Part shown: piece by piece, positions 1 through 12,300 of the stretch | Numbering within the stretch: the first letter of the stretch is position 1 | Layout: every line of letters begins with the position of its first letter | Source of the DNA: Botryococcus braunii | Lineage: Eukaryota; Chlorophyta; Trebouxiophyceae | Direction of reading: 5' to 3' | Assembly: GCA_002005505.1 (NCBI GenBank) | Contig: KV908391.1 | Location: forward strand, 530,331 to 570,330 | DNA length: 40,000 nt | The notes under the pieces: generated by a model | The model's input: the letters and a program-made list of their open reading frames with translations, nothing else | Databases searched by the model: none | What the model was told of the DNA's origin: nothing | Translations under genes and position numbers: made by a program

Positions 1-742
1 CCACCACTACCGCAGTGCTCCTCCCTGAAGTGTCTGGAGTATCTTCAGAAGACCTGGAAGTCACAGGGACCTGTGCAGGGAGTGCATTGCCTTAAAGCCT
101 TGATAATCCACGTTTGAACAGCCTTTGTGCACAAGGTTCTTTCTCTAGGCTGCCAATCCCACACATATGCACGTTATCCTCTTTGAGCATCTCAGACGGC
201 CAGGGTTAATCATCAAGAAATAATCAAGAAATACAAGGTGGGGCCACGTGTGCAAAATAATACAGGGAACAAGTCTCCTCCTGGATAGAAGCCCTGGTTG
301 AGACGGCTTTCCTGTTTTTATGCATGATTTAGAATAAGAAACGGCTACTTGAGGACCCTAAAATCTAAATTGAGCAAGTAGAGGGGTCCCCACTTCTGTC
401 AAAGTGCTGCCGCGGATCATCAAGGAGACACGATCGGTGCAACCACGTGTGAATTGATGATGGCGAGTAGCCCGCAGACGCTGAAATTCCCGTCGTAACG
501 ATGACAGGCTCTGACATGATAAGGACCTACATTCCACCCGCGTACGAGTAGAAGCCCTGCGTAACCTACCCTGCGACAAAGGGTCCGCTGCGCAGTTAAC
601 CATCATCAAACCACACAAAGGCGAAAAGCTCCAAGATAATCAATAATTTCTAGCCTGCTTCTAAGTACAACTGGATTCAGAAAAGCTGTCACAGATGTTC
701 GTATGCCGGAGTTGGTAGATGCATCTACCAACTGCTGGTCGT
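1..742. other. Flanking DNA without recognisable gene
   Basis: No open frame here has recognisable domains or similarity to the transposon families further right. The longest minus-strand frame (358-618) is arginine and serine rich and looks like chance coding. The only structured element I see is the palindrome at 711-732. Confidence 0.5.
711..732. repeat. 22-bp perfect palindrome
   Basis: The arms GTTGGTAGATG and CATCTACCAAC are exact reverse complements with no spacer. It lies about 10 bp outside the left inverted repeat that begins near 743, so it may belong to the end of that unit or be an independent hairpin-forming site. No function is assigned. Confidence 0.8.
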
Positions 743-898
743 GTATAAGCACAGGATAAGAGACTTTAGTCAGTACAGGAGTACTCTAATACCTAGATAC
801 GCTTGGAAGAACGAGACTTTGCATTGAATGGCCTTGTGATGAATGCTAATGCTGCGACACGCTGTGTACGAGAGCATCTCGTTTCCAGTGGGTCGGTA
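743..898 (+). repeat. Left terminal inverted repeat
   Basis: Starts GTATAAGCACAGGATAAGAG and is the reverse complement of 2714-2870 with about nine mismatches and little or no gap. The match fades inside at the GGTAG following GTGGGT. Confidence 0.75.
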
Positions 899-1000
899 GC
901 AGTGTTCGACAGCCTCTTGAAAACCCGTACGGCTAAACCCCTGTGGGTCCGGAACACCGCCTGGGACGTACCCCTACGCCTCTGAAGGGAAAGTGGGAAA

Positions 1001-1806
1001 ACATACGGGTTACCCGTATGTCGAAGTCAAAGCTGCGTGGGTCGCTAAATTTGCGAAATTTGCGCAAAATTAGGCCGCGATTATCTTGAGGCCGCTCACG
1101 GTTCCTCGAAGGACTAGCAGTGATTCCGTATGCATCCAAAGCACATTTTTCAGCTATATCAGCACATTTGAACTTTATTGCACCCGACATATGTTTGCTT
1201 CGTTTCCATCTCCTCATATTGCTTTCGTCGACAATCTTTTCCGGATGGCGCGTCTGCGAACGTAGAAAAATCAACTCCGGATGCCCCAATCTTTTGCCAA
1301 TGCACTAATCAGTTAACATGAATGATATATCATATCGTGGAACTTGTTGCATCAATGTTTCGCCAGCAAATGCGGTGCGCGACATTAACTGTCAATACTG
1401 TCACATGGGTCTCACGTGGCTTTCCTTTGCAACCAAAGGGGTTTCGGGCCGAAACTTTCGGCGGAGTCCCTTGTGGACCTTGGGATTCCTCGGCACGGTT
1501 TTCATGCTACATCGGGCAAATAAGGCCACAAATCGCCCCAATAGGAAACCGCAAAGGCCTACATAATCACGGCATAATCACGGCATTAATGTCATCAGTC
1601 ATGTAAAGTCGACCCCTAGAGTTGTCCCGATAGGATAGAAAATTTCCCGGGTAAGCCGTAAGACTTCCGCTTAGCCCGTTGGGTATGACCCGTATTTCGC
1701 TACCAGAATCTGATGAATTCTAACGGGTAAGCCGTATCCCCCCTAGGCGACCCGTACGGGACCCCTACTGAAATTCGCCAACCCGTACGGTTCCCGTACG
1801 GGTTGT
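1001..1806. repeat. Cluster of ACCCGTAYGG-type short palindromes
   Basis: The core CCCGTA(C/T) or its complement recurs at about 922, 1001-1019 (a perfect 9-bp-arm palindrome with a one-base spacer), 1687, 1722, 1750 and 1783-1806 (arms AACCCGTACGG and CCGTACGGGTT around TTC). Clustering inside an inverted-repeat-bounded unit resembles the subterminal transposase-binding repeats of DNA transposons. Binding is not demonstrated. Confidence 0.5.
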
Positions 1807-1831
1807 CGTTCACTGGTCGGTAGGTGTTCCG

Positions 1832-2034
1832 AGATGTTTTTGAAGTACGGTCCAAACACTGGTCCTTCCCAATTTTCTCGGTGGCCTTTCGGCGTTACGC
1901 TCTCCCAGTCATGAGAAATCGGGGTCATCGTCAGGAGTCCTTTTTTCTAAGTCCTCTTAGAGCGTGACGCCGAACGGCCACCGAGATATTGGGAGGGGCC
2001 AGTGTTTGGACTTCAAACAAATATCTCAGCTATC
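1832..2034. repeat. Imperfect inverted repeat, ~73-bp arms
   Basis: The left arm (about 1832-1907) and right arm (about 1962-2034) are reverse complements at roughly 80 percent, both containing the TCCAAACACTGG core, a CTCGGTGGCC block and a CGGCGT(T/C)ACGCTCT block. They are separated by about 55 bases. The transcript could form a long hairpin. Confidence 0.65.
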
Positions 2035-2431
2035 TATCTATCTCTCTCTCTCTCTCTTTCTCTGTCCCTCCCTCTTCCTTCCTTTTCCCTACAGGACCAA
2101 ACTATTTATGCACAATTCCCTTATCATGCAATACTGCCCTGCCTTCGCTTTTCGAACCCGCACCAGCGTTTCCCTAACTTCTCATGTGATTCTACACCCA
2201 CCCCTTTACATACAAGTTAAGATTACTGTTTTGGGTCTAGTTTGATTTTCACCACCATCCAACAATTCTACAGTTTACTACATACCCGCCAGGGTTTACG
2301 TTTGTCGTTACGGCTTTCCTCTTTGGGGTCCAGATTCCCTTTCACCACAATCTATCCATTCTCTAGCTTCCCAAACCCCCCCCCCCAAGGGTTTACGTTT
2401 GCCGTTTACGCCTTACGATTGTCTAACAAAA

Positions 2432-2607
<176 letters not shown>

Positions 2608-2713
2608 ATATCACCTCTAGTATTTGGCCCCTAGATTCCGCGTCCCTGCATGATGGAATTTTGGTATGCGGTTAGAATAGGCTTCCCTCTTAATTCTAAA
2701 TATCTCGGAACAC

Positions 2714-2870
2714 CTACCCACCCACTCGAAACGAGATGCTCTCGTACACAGGGTGCCGCAGTACTAGCATTCATCACGAGGCCATTCATTGCAAAGTCTC
2801 GTTCTTCCAAGCGTATCTAGGTATTAGAGTACTCCTGTACTGATTAAAGTCTCTTATCCTGTGCTTATAC
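2714..2870 (-). repeat. Right terminal inverted repeat
   Basis: Reverse-complement partner of 743-898. It ends CCTGTGCTTATAC at 2870, directly against the CACTAGTAG sequence that starts at 2871. The DNA just inside it (reverse strand GGTAGGTGTTCCGAGAT) also occurs at about 1819-1835, tying the repeat to the internal stem-loop. Confidence 0.75.
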
Positions 2871-2975
2871 CACTAGTAGAAAAAACGATCTTACTCCGAT
2901 CTGAATTCGGACTGCTTTTCGATTTAGCAGTGATTAAGTCCGGCGGATGATCTTATTCCGATCTGAATATCCGAA
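2871..2975 (+). mobile_element. Possible CACTA-type transposon terminus (one end only)
   Basis: CACTAGTAGAAAA at 2871-2883 matches the hallmark terminus of plant CACTA (En/Spm) elements. Just inside it, a ~25-bp motif GATCTTAYTCCGATCTGAAT is repeated at 2887-2911 and 2948-2973, as expected for CACTA subterminal repeats. The opposite terminus (reverse complement ending CTACTAGTG) was not found downstream, and no transposase frame is visible. The element may be truncated, be interrupted by element B, or be a chance match. Confidence 0.35.
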
Positions 2976-4635
2976 TAAGACGCTATTAAGATCGCGAGGC
3001 TTTTCAGAACAAAATAAGGGAGACCCTGAGAAACGCCTGTTGCATCGTGGTAATCACTCGCATCTTGTCGGTAATGCGTCAAGGGCCTGAAGTCAAGGCC
3101 TTTGCCGTTGATGGATTTACAATTGAAGGTCATAATCTAGCATGTCACACATTTCCTACTTTAAGGGTGTTTTTTTGTATTGCCCTTAGAGATTGTACAA
3201 CTTCTAAAATAGAAGCGCAGTACGCTGACTCGGACCGAATCTCTTGAGAATCTCCGTCGGAAGCATACAGCCGTTTGTTTAGTTCGCAGTGAGCATATAG
3301 ATTTATACCATGGCATGCGTAACACTCTCATGTTTTATCCGAGGTCATTCTATGCCTATTGGCACTTGCATTGCTCTGAACGCCGGGGACTCTGCATTTG
3401 CATTCCGATGCCCGCGCATGGCCCCAAAGCGTTTCAAGGCGAGTTCACCTTTTTGGTGTTGCGTTGCTCTCATTATGATTCTGTTGCTCTTTGTATACCT
3501 CTTTATTGTTGCCAGCTTTAGATCTCTGGCTATTTCTGTCATGGGGCGTCGGATGGAATTTTATTTTAATGGGAGGCTACGGAGTAAATATGTCTTGAAT
3601 TGCGGTGTGTAATGGTGCTAACACTCTTCTAGAAATCAATGCGGGACAGTCACAAGGTGTTGTGTGCAGGGGCTTGTTCACTTCTTGCTGCAACCAATGT
3701 AATCGAAACAACTCCATGACATCCGGGGAAAGGAAGCGCAAGCAATTGACTCTTCCTCAAACCTTTTACGTTTTCACAAAGTGTCTGTAGGATAACTGAG
3801 CGGAAGAGGTTTTAGAGACAATGAGGCCGTTCGTGGTGAGCTCGGAAAGAGTGTTACATGATTGATTCGCAAGCCTACTCTTAAACCCAGGGTGGGTTGA
3901 ATTATATTGTACTGCCTCAGACGCGTAGTCGGGCAACCGAGCGAACTACGTGAGCGAGGTTGTACTGCGAATCCAGATCACAAGGCAAGTCAAAGAGCAA
4001 TGCCAAGGACCACTAGAGCATTATACCCTAGGAAATGTTACAGTGTCCCAATCTCCTGCCCATGTCTGTGGACCCCCAGATAAGGCGAGCTGTTCCCCAT
4101 CACAGAACTTTTGTTTATCTAGCTCATGCGGGACGAAGCTGTTGCTTTTGGAAGATTCAGGCATATAGTGTTCTGTTTACTGAAGTGGGTTGGTTATAGC
4201 TCCTTGCCATTACCACCTCCTGACATTCATGCCCATGAGCCCATGTCAAGGAGAGCCCAATCTTTTGCTCCTTGTCTTGCACCCCCTCCACACTCTCCCC
4301 CGTGTGTTGAGGTTATACTTATTGGGTCAAGTTGATGGTGCAACTCATGGCATCAGTTGGGGGCACCCACACTTGGTAGGCAGCCGAAGTAAAATGTTCA
4401 GAAATTCGATGCACTTATTCTACCACATTGGTAGAGCTTGTTTGAACTTCAAAGGGGCTAGTCATTTTGCACTCTTGGCCCACGCTGCCTCTCTCTACCA
4501 TCCCAACCCCCCTCACACAGACACACACATACGCAAGTCCCTTCTTGTATGACAACATATTCCAGTACCACTGGCTTGAAAAACCACTCAAAAAATGGAC
4601 GCTATGGCTACTTTCAAGAACTCTGTGGGCTGCAG
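2976..4635. other. Unassigned host-like DNA
   Basis: Short open frames on both strands (for example 3310-3612 plus) show no recognisable domain and no consistent coding signal. I see no RNA gene, and no repeat shared with the rest of the window. It could be intron or intergenic sequence, or the interior of a CACTA element beginning at 2871. Confidence 0.4.
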
Positions 4636-4785
4636 GAGTTGAAACACTTTGCGGCAACCACCATAATGAAAGGAATGCATGCCATGGGGGACAAGGAAAT
4701 GAAGCTCAAGTACTTGCATATTCCTGAGGCTCCCAAGTTATACCTCTTCGCAGTTTCAGGATCAGTAGTCAATTCTGTGAATAAG
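4636..4785 (+). CDS. Candidate internal exon of an unrecognised host gene
   Basis: The segment is preceded by an acceptor-like GGGCTGCAG (AG at 4634-4635) and followed at once by the donor-like AAG/GTAAGC (GT at 4786). Between them lie 150 bases, exactly 50 codons, open in one frame and encoding a mixed-composition peptide that starts ELKHFAATT and ends VVNSVNK. A phase 0-0 exon of this size with both splice sites is plausible, but I recognise no family and cannot link it to neighbouring exons. The open frame extends upstream to about 4549, so a longer exon is possible. A (CT)n tract begins 28 bases after the donor and would lie in the intron. Chance remains a serious alternative. Confidence 0.25.
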
Positions 4786-4809
4786 GTAAGCCCCCATTTC
4801 TTCGCACCG

Positions 4810-5039
<230 letters not shown>

Positions 5040-6622
5040 GCCGCTTGGGTGTGGGTGTGCCAGGGCTATATTGGATAGTTAAGTGCACCTCAGTGTCAGA
5101 GGCAAATCCTACTTTATAATGTACTGGTACCTGCCTAGCTGTCTTTCATCTAGACAAATCAAGATTTCAGTTAACTTGTAGCCTGATATCTGAGGATCAT
5201 AGTTATCTGCGTCGTTGCGTTGCGCCGCAGTTTGAGGTAAATTGAATTTATGTCCTCTCTCTCTAAGGACGCAAGCTTAAGTGTGTGATGGTGGCTTACT
5301 TTTCCGGGGTTATGTGGCATCTGGGACACAGGTGACTAGGATTAGATATACTTCACTTTATATTGAAGAGATTTGGGTGAAAGTGGGGGAACTTGTGAGG
5401 CGCATATATAGAAACTGGTTTAGCCCATGATGACAATGATATGGCATGCAGAGAGCTCAGGCAGCCCAACGTTGTGTACGCACAAGCCTCCGTAACCCCC
5501 CCCCCTCTCCCTCCCACCCTCCCTCCCTTCCTCTCTCCCCCCTTTGAGGCCCCATGTGGACAAGTTTCTTGTGTGTCCCAAGTGCCGGGAATCAGGATGA
5601 GCTTACAACTATGGTTTGTGATGACATGGTGAGCAATGGTGATGACATTATGTGCGTTAGCGTCGAATAAAATGCATGTTGAATAGTGAGTGTGTCTACC
5701 CATGTAGGGCAGTTCATGTGGGGATGGCAAACATCTGAGGTTAGACCACATCAGAAGCCCTTGTCTTGCTCGATCAATCAGCTTCGGCCCACAGTGTGAA
5801 GACACTCAGAAAGAGCAGTGCTTCGCAAGCTGTGGGAATATGGCGTCAAGGCGAATCCACTGCCTAGCTGCACCCAACAATAAACGTGCACATTGAACCC
5901 AGGGAGGTGTTGCCGCGGTAGTAACAGCGACTAATCCAAACTCAAACGTCGTATGAGCAGAAAAGCAAGCATCAATCATGGAACATCCTGTGCAAGGTTG
6001 TTATAATCCCACCCAAGAAAGGTGAGACAGGCATATACTGCCTTACTATGAGTTGTCATGGCCCCTAATAATATGACATGCGGGAGTTCCAAACGACCTC
6101 ACATCTACCCGACTAACCAAGTATCCAGTATCATTTTTTTGGAAACCCGAGAGTTCAATTGCACCATTGCAACGTGCCCGAGGCAAAAAATGGTCCATGC
6201 CGGTTGCTACATTAATTTCCATAAATTGTTCTTCTCATGGGGTTATATGTCTGAATAGCTCAGAACGTTTGATATTCAAGCAAGATTCCACTTTGGGGAG
6301 TACATTGCAGACTTTTCACATACGTATGATGGTCTGACTACATGCAGGGGTTTAAAAAAAAGAGCCAGAGAAAGTCAAAATGATGAAGGAAAAGGATGTG
6401 CCTAAGCAGAAGTCGATTGTAAAGAAGCAGCAAGAGATTTGGGTGAAGGTGAGACACTTGTCAGGCGCAGGTGTAATGCTGTACAGTCATGTCAATATCG
6501 TTGCATGTATATTGCCTGAGTGTGTCTGTTTAAGGATCTGTTAAGGTTTTTACTGCCACGAATGTGTGAGTGTGTGTTTGGGGGGGGGGGGCACTACGGT
6601 ACTCTCTTGTGGCTGCCCTGAT
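5040..6622. other. Unassigned host-like DNA with a short dispersed repeat
   Basis: No recognisable gene. A ~36-bp sequence beginning GAGATTTGGGTGAA occurs at 5368-5404 and again at 6434-6469 in the same orientation with a few mismatches. The second copy is preceded by a lysine-rich open stretch from an ATG at about 6379 and reads into a donor-like AAG/GTGAGA, so these could be decayed copies of an exon end. A second pyrimidine-rich stretch sits at about 5498-5541 and a G10 run at about 6581-6590. Confidence 0.35.
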
Positions 6623-7059
<437 letters not shown>

Positions 7060-7621
7060 CCCTCCCCCCCTTAGCTTGGACGTCACGGCCAAGAGGGAGG
7101 CTCACGCTAACAACTACACTACGCACCGAACACACTTGGCAGAGGTACGGTCCTGTCACGTCCTGTCCGCGGGTACTAGTCTGGCGTCCCCAGCCCAATG
7201 CCAGACCCCTGTCCTGTCCTGTCTTGTCCAGCCCTGTCCGTCTAACAATGTAAAGTCTGTCCCGTCCATACATAAATTCGCCCGTCCTGTCCAATAGGAA
7301 TGCTACCCAACGGCAGTGGGGCCACCCATCTGCGTCGGGCGTTACGCTACAGCGCGAGCTAGCACGGATGTCGCGACAATACATGATTGACGTCCGAAAC
7401 CTGACAAGGGTGAGCAGTCAGCACCGCACGCACCCGAGGTAGACGACACCCTACCTCGACGAGTCCTGTCCAGGGTGAGCGGTCATCACCGCACGCACCC
7501 GAGGTAGACATTCTACCCCGCTTACGTCCTATTCATCCGAGTGCGCTCTAGTACTGGGATACCCCCAGGGTACACTCTAAGGGCCAAGCTTAGAGCTTCC
7601 AAGGTGGCCCAAGGACGCACC
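7060..7621 (-). other. Element B 3' untranslated region with polypurine tract
   Basis: The complement begins with a CCCTCCCCCCC run (7060-7070) that is the polypurine tract priming plus-strand synthesis. The rest matches D's region 33142-33725, including the twice-used block CACCGCACGCACCCGAGGTAGA and several GGACAGG-type motifs on the minus strand. A further ~22 bases of this UTR lie at 14137-14158, on the other side of element A. No gene is seen. Confidence 0.85.
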
Positions 7622-7626
7622 GAGGG

Positions 7627-7867
7627 TGTAACAGGGGTTCAACGATCGGGCGAACCTCGTGACGCGTAACGGCGTTACACGTGCAGTAGCGCACCGGTGG
7701 TGCTGCTGTGCGGGCAGAGATGGGACAAGATAGAGAGTTACTAGGATAGTGTAGGCACCTAAAGGCTTGGGTTTAGAGTTATAGAGACCTTGGGCGAGAG
7801 GTGGAGCCCCATTATGTAAGGTTCGTGGCAGTCGGGGTTTGGGACCTTTGCCGATCGGTCCGTGACA
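7627..7867 (+). repeat. Element A 5' LTR (241 bp)
   Basis: Begins TGTAACAGGGG and ends CCGTGACA, with TG...CA ends. It pairs with 13891-14131. The first nine bases TGTAACAGG are shared with family 1 LTRs. Confidence 0.95.
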
Positions 7868-7868
7868 A

Positions 7869-7883
7869 TGGTACCGGCGAGAG
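7869..7883 (+). other. Element A primer-binding site
   Basis: TGGTACCGGCGAGAG starts two bases inside the 5' LTR, the expected place for pairing with a tRNA 3' end (TGG complements CCA). It differs from families 1 and 3 only by C for T at the sixth base. Confidence 0.75.
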
Positions 7884-8068
7884 GGGCTTAGGCCCCTTTC
7901 GTGATCCGACTGGGTCTAGATAGGTATATTTATTTATGTAATTTAATAGAAGAGGAATTTGCCGCTTGGGAGTTAGATTTAGCGAGGAGACGTCGTGAAG
8001 TCTCACAGGGCCCCCAACTCGACGATCCCTCTCGTTCCGTACAATCTGATGCCTCAATAACTTCAGAA

Positions 8069-9316
8069 ATGGCCCGGAGAGAACTTGATGATTTACGTGC
8101 GCAGCTGGATGAGTCCCGAGAGCGGGAAGACGCGCTCCAAACTCAGATCGACGAACTCCGTGCGGAACAAGAGGCACAACCCACTCCCGTAATTCGTACG
8201 CATATGCCTGACAAATTTGAGGGCCGAAAGGATGATTTGGAGCAATTTTTAGAGGATGTGCGTTCGTATTGTGTGCTTACTAATCTCCCACTTGACAAGC
8301 GAGTGGATTACGCGGTGCGGTGCCTGGGGAAGTCCGTGTAAAAGGTATGGCTGGCTAAGAAAGCCAATTACCTTAGAACAAACCCAGGTACAGCCCTGAC
8401 TCTTGAAACCTTTGGACAACTTCTGGGCAGTGTCTATGACAATAAAATCACCAAGGCAAGGGACAAGTTGGATGGGGTTTTTCAGGGTTCTGATACCCTA
8501 GAACGTTATGTCGAAAGGTTCACAACACTGCTTGCAGAGGTGGAAGTGGGGGGAGAGCTGTCTGGGGGGGAGAAAATTCATCGCTTTAGAAAGGGGTTGC
8601 GCGACGACTTAAAAAAGGTGGCTGTCCTTGACCCCACCACTGGGGCTCCTTACCAAGACATAGATGCATTGATCAGTGCACTAACAAAGTATGATGCTGC
8701 CGTGGGAGGCACGGCGCAGGGGAAAAGACAACGTCTTGGGGGCCCTAGTGTGGCAGCCACCACTGCCGTTGAATATGCCTACCCCACAGCCACCCCGGAC
8801 GGGACATGGACAGGATACAACTATGGCTATGGTTATCAACAAGCCCCAACTTATGCTGCGGCTCCCATGGCCATGGCCCCAGTCTACCCTCAAGCAGGTC
8901 CATTAGCCTCCATGGCAGGTGGGCCTTCCCTGTATCCCCGTAGGGATGGGGTACCACCCTCAATGCGGGTAGATCGCCGCACCGGGTTCAACCCCGAGAG
9001 GCAGTGTTTCTCGTGTCAGAGCATGGGTCATGAGGCGTGGGTGTGCCCCTTCAAACAAATGGCTGAACACCCTGAGATCCCCCTCACTGCTTTTCAGTTG
9101 CACATTGCTCAACAGATTGTGAGGGACCGGCGGGCTCGGGGAGTTCCACTTCCTGTCATCCCTGCACAGTTTGCAGAGATGGTGAATAGGGGCCAAGCAT
9201 ATGGTGGGGTGGGAACGGGCGGGACTGGACCAGGTGGTAGGACTGGGCGTGGGCGCGGACGGGGCCGGGGACGAGGACGGGGCTACGGAAGAGGGCGGGG
9301 ACGGGCTAGAACATGA
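8069..9316 (+). pseudogene. gag: Element A gag (one in-frame stop)
   Basis: gag encodes the structural protein that packages element RNA in cytoplasmic particles. I chose the ATG at 8069 (MARREL) because element D starts at the matching MARRQV; the frame stays open upstream only without an ATG. In order: a charged coiled-coil-like N terminus (residues 1-45), a retrotransposon gag/capsid-type domain (about 50-215), a Tyr/Pro/Ala-rich linker, a CX2CX4HX4C zinc knuckle (Cys313, Cys316, His321, Cys326) and a Gly-Arg-rich RNA-binding tail. TAA at 8339-8341 (codon 91) breaks it, but the same frame continues to 9316 with clear homology, so a single point change is the simplest cause. Deliberate readthrough is possible but unsupported. 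The gag stop overlaps an ATG (ATGA at 9313-9316). Confidence 0.88.
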
Positions 9317-12300
9317 TCATGGAACAATACCTCACCACATTTTCTCCTTATCCTAATTTTTATTCTTCTTTAAAACAGCAAGCGGGACAACTTTTAGATT
9401 GTTTATTTTCTTGTAGCACTTCTTTGTCAGCCCGATGGTACACACTTACCACAGTTTGTTGTTGTTAAACGGGGGGAAGTTGAACAAACATTATCACGCT
9501 TTCGGCAAGACCAACTTGGGACACCTCAAATGCATGCTTGCTTTGTCTTAGGGGCAAAAGTTGCCAAAAGTGCGACCATTTTTCCCTTTTTGAAGGGCAT
9601 GCGTGTGCTCCTGCAAGGGAAAAAAGATAGGAATATTCCCTATTCCTATGTCGTTTACTATGCACCTCCCCAACATTGCATATCATTTTGTCAGGCACTA
9701 GCACATCCAGACCTTGCCTTCATCTTCAATATCAGGTGTGGGGGGGTCAGTGGAGTCGCTCTGGTAGATACCGGGGCAACCCACACATTTGTGCGAGGGT
9801 CTTTTGTGAACACTTTAGGCCTTCGGCCGGTGAACACTCCGGTGTCTGTCCAATTGGCAGATGGCCAAACAATGACCTCTGCCGGCACTGTTTCTTTAAG
9901 ATTGCATTTGTCAAGAACTTACGTTGAACAAAGGAAATTCATAGTCTGTGACAGGCTCTTGGATGGTATAGATGTCATTTTAGGAAATGATTTCTTGAAA
10001 GACCGGGGCGCATTCATAGACTACGCGCAAAATGCCTTGCATTTGAAGCCGGCACACTTCCCTCACTACATAACTCTCCGAAATAATGCGATTGTGCCCG
10101 AGACAAGCCCAATAAATCATACTAAGATTATTTCAGCAATAAGTGCAAACAGGGCTTTACGGAAGGGTGCTCAAATGTTTTGGGGAGTCGTGCGAGAGGA
10201 GACAAAGGAGGGGACAATGGGGAATGGAAGGGACCAGTCATGGGAGGAGATTGTATTGGGGAAGGTGGCCTCGGCAACCATGAAAGAAGAACCTCCCCCA
10301 TGGGATACAGATGAAGCCACCGACCTTAACCTAAACTCTCGGGATGCAATTGGTAGTATGACTGGCAAACCAAAGGAGCTGCGAGAACTTCTGTTGCAGT
10401 TTCTAGATGTTTTCCCAGATAAGCTGCCAGAGTTGCCACCAGATAGGGGGGTAGCTCACACTATACCAATGGAACCAGGCCATGTACCCCCGTGCCGACC
10501 CACCTATAGGCTTGCTGAACCTGAAGTCAAAGAATGTAGGCGGCACGTCGAAGAACTCTTAACCCAAGGGTTCATTAGGCCTAGTTCCTCTCCTTATGGC
10601 AGCCCAATTCTGTTTGTTAGAAAAAAGGATGGTTCTTTCCGTATGGTCATCGACTATCGAGCGGTCAATAATCTCACAAGGAAAGACAAATATCCATTAC
10701 CAAGAATTGACGATTTGCTAGATAAACTACAAGGCTCACAATATTTCAGTTCGTTTGACCTGTTGTCGGGTTACCACCAAGTACGACTGCATGAGGCGGA
10801 TGTACCCAAAACAGCATTTAGGACACGTTTTGGGTCCTATGAGTTTTTGGTTATGCCCTTTGGGCTAACGAATGGTCCGTCAACTTTTCAAAGGTTGATG
10901 AATTCAATATTTCACGACTTTATTCGTGAAGGCTTCGTCGTTATTTATCTAGATGACTTGTTAATCCACAGTCAATCCTTAGAGGATCATTACCAACATT
11001 TGGCACGTGTGCTCGAGCGGCTCCGGGAACAGAAACTGTATGCTAAGTTATCCAAATGTGACTTCCTAACGTCAGAGTTGTGTTACTTGGGACATGTTGT
11101 TGGACGGGACGGGCTGAAAGTGGATCCGGCTAAAGTTAAAGCTATCAAGGACTGGCCAACTCCCACTACGGCGACGCACGTACGGCAATTTCTGGGGCTA
11201 GCCAACTACTTCCGCAAGTTTGTCAAAAACTATAGTACGATAGCTGCCCCACTTACCCATCTAACTGGCAAGACTCCATGGATTTGGGGCAACCCCGAGC
11301 AACATTCTTTTGATAGTCTCAAGAATGCCTTAGTCAATGCTCCCACCTTGGTATTGCCAAATCCACAAAAGCCGTACCGTGTCGTTACCGATGCTAGTGA
11401 CATAGGAGTTGGTGCAGTTTTATTACAAGACCAAAAGCCGGTCGCTTATTTCAGTAAAAAATTCAATTCAGCTGATACGCGATATAGCACAACTGAAAAA
11501 GAACTTTTAGGAGTCTTATATGCTTTGAAAGAGTGGCGCTGCTATGTCCTAGGCACCTCATTTGTTGTTGTCACTGACCATAAGGCTAACAGCTTTTTAC
11601 AAACCCAATCTCTCCTTTCACCCAGAAGGGCGCGGTGGGCCGAATATCTGCAACAATTTGACATTAAGTGGGAATGGTCACCTGGGGTTGGCAACCCAGC
11701 AGACCCACTTTCAAGATGTCCTAATCTGGCCGTGGCCAACGTGTCGGGTGGACATCTGGGGGAGCACTCTCTCCTTGTCGAAGCGGATATGATGGGGGCA
11801 GGGGAGGCTGCAGACTCTCACTCCCTACCCTCGCAACTGGAAGGAATGGAAGCATGGGTGCGGGTTCTAAAGGATGCTTATTTAGTTGATGGATGGCTCT
11901 CGCGTAAACAAAACCGTCGGAAATTGGCCCACCGGAACGGGTTCTGGTATAAAAACTCGCGTTTGTATGTGCCCTCGCATTACGTTTCAGTGGACGGGGC
12001 GGAAAGGAACCTCCGTAGGGAAATACTTGAAAATCTTCATGGACCCCCAATAGTGGGTCATCAAGGGCGGGACAGGACAATCGAGCTGGTCGCCAGATCT
12101 TGGTGGTGGCCAGGGGTAAATGCAGATGTAACCGACTATGTAGCGCATTGCGACTCGTGCCAAAGAGTAAAACCTTTTTCAGGCTTACCTGTAGGGTTGT
12201 TACACCCCTTAGAAATCCCTTCTCGAAAATGGGAGTCCATGTCCATGGATCTCATCACGGGATTACCTAAGACCAAATCTGGGTACAATGCAATTTGGGT

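Noticed and set aside
2037..2093. Short CT-rich stretch as a separate microsatellite
   Set aside because: Too short and interrupted; part of the stem-loop flank.
7381..7620. Possible CRISPR-like or satellite array from the repeated CACCGCACGCACCCGAGG block
   Set aside because: Only two copies with unequal flanks, and it lies in the 3' UTR of a retrotransposon in a eukaryotic setting.
7901..8068. Upstream extension of A gag and the similar 28106-28216 stretch in D
   Set aside because: Open but without an ATG. The conserved ATG in the MARR context at 8069 and 28217 is the better start.
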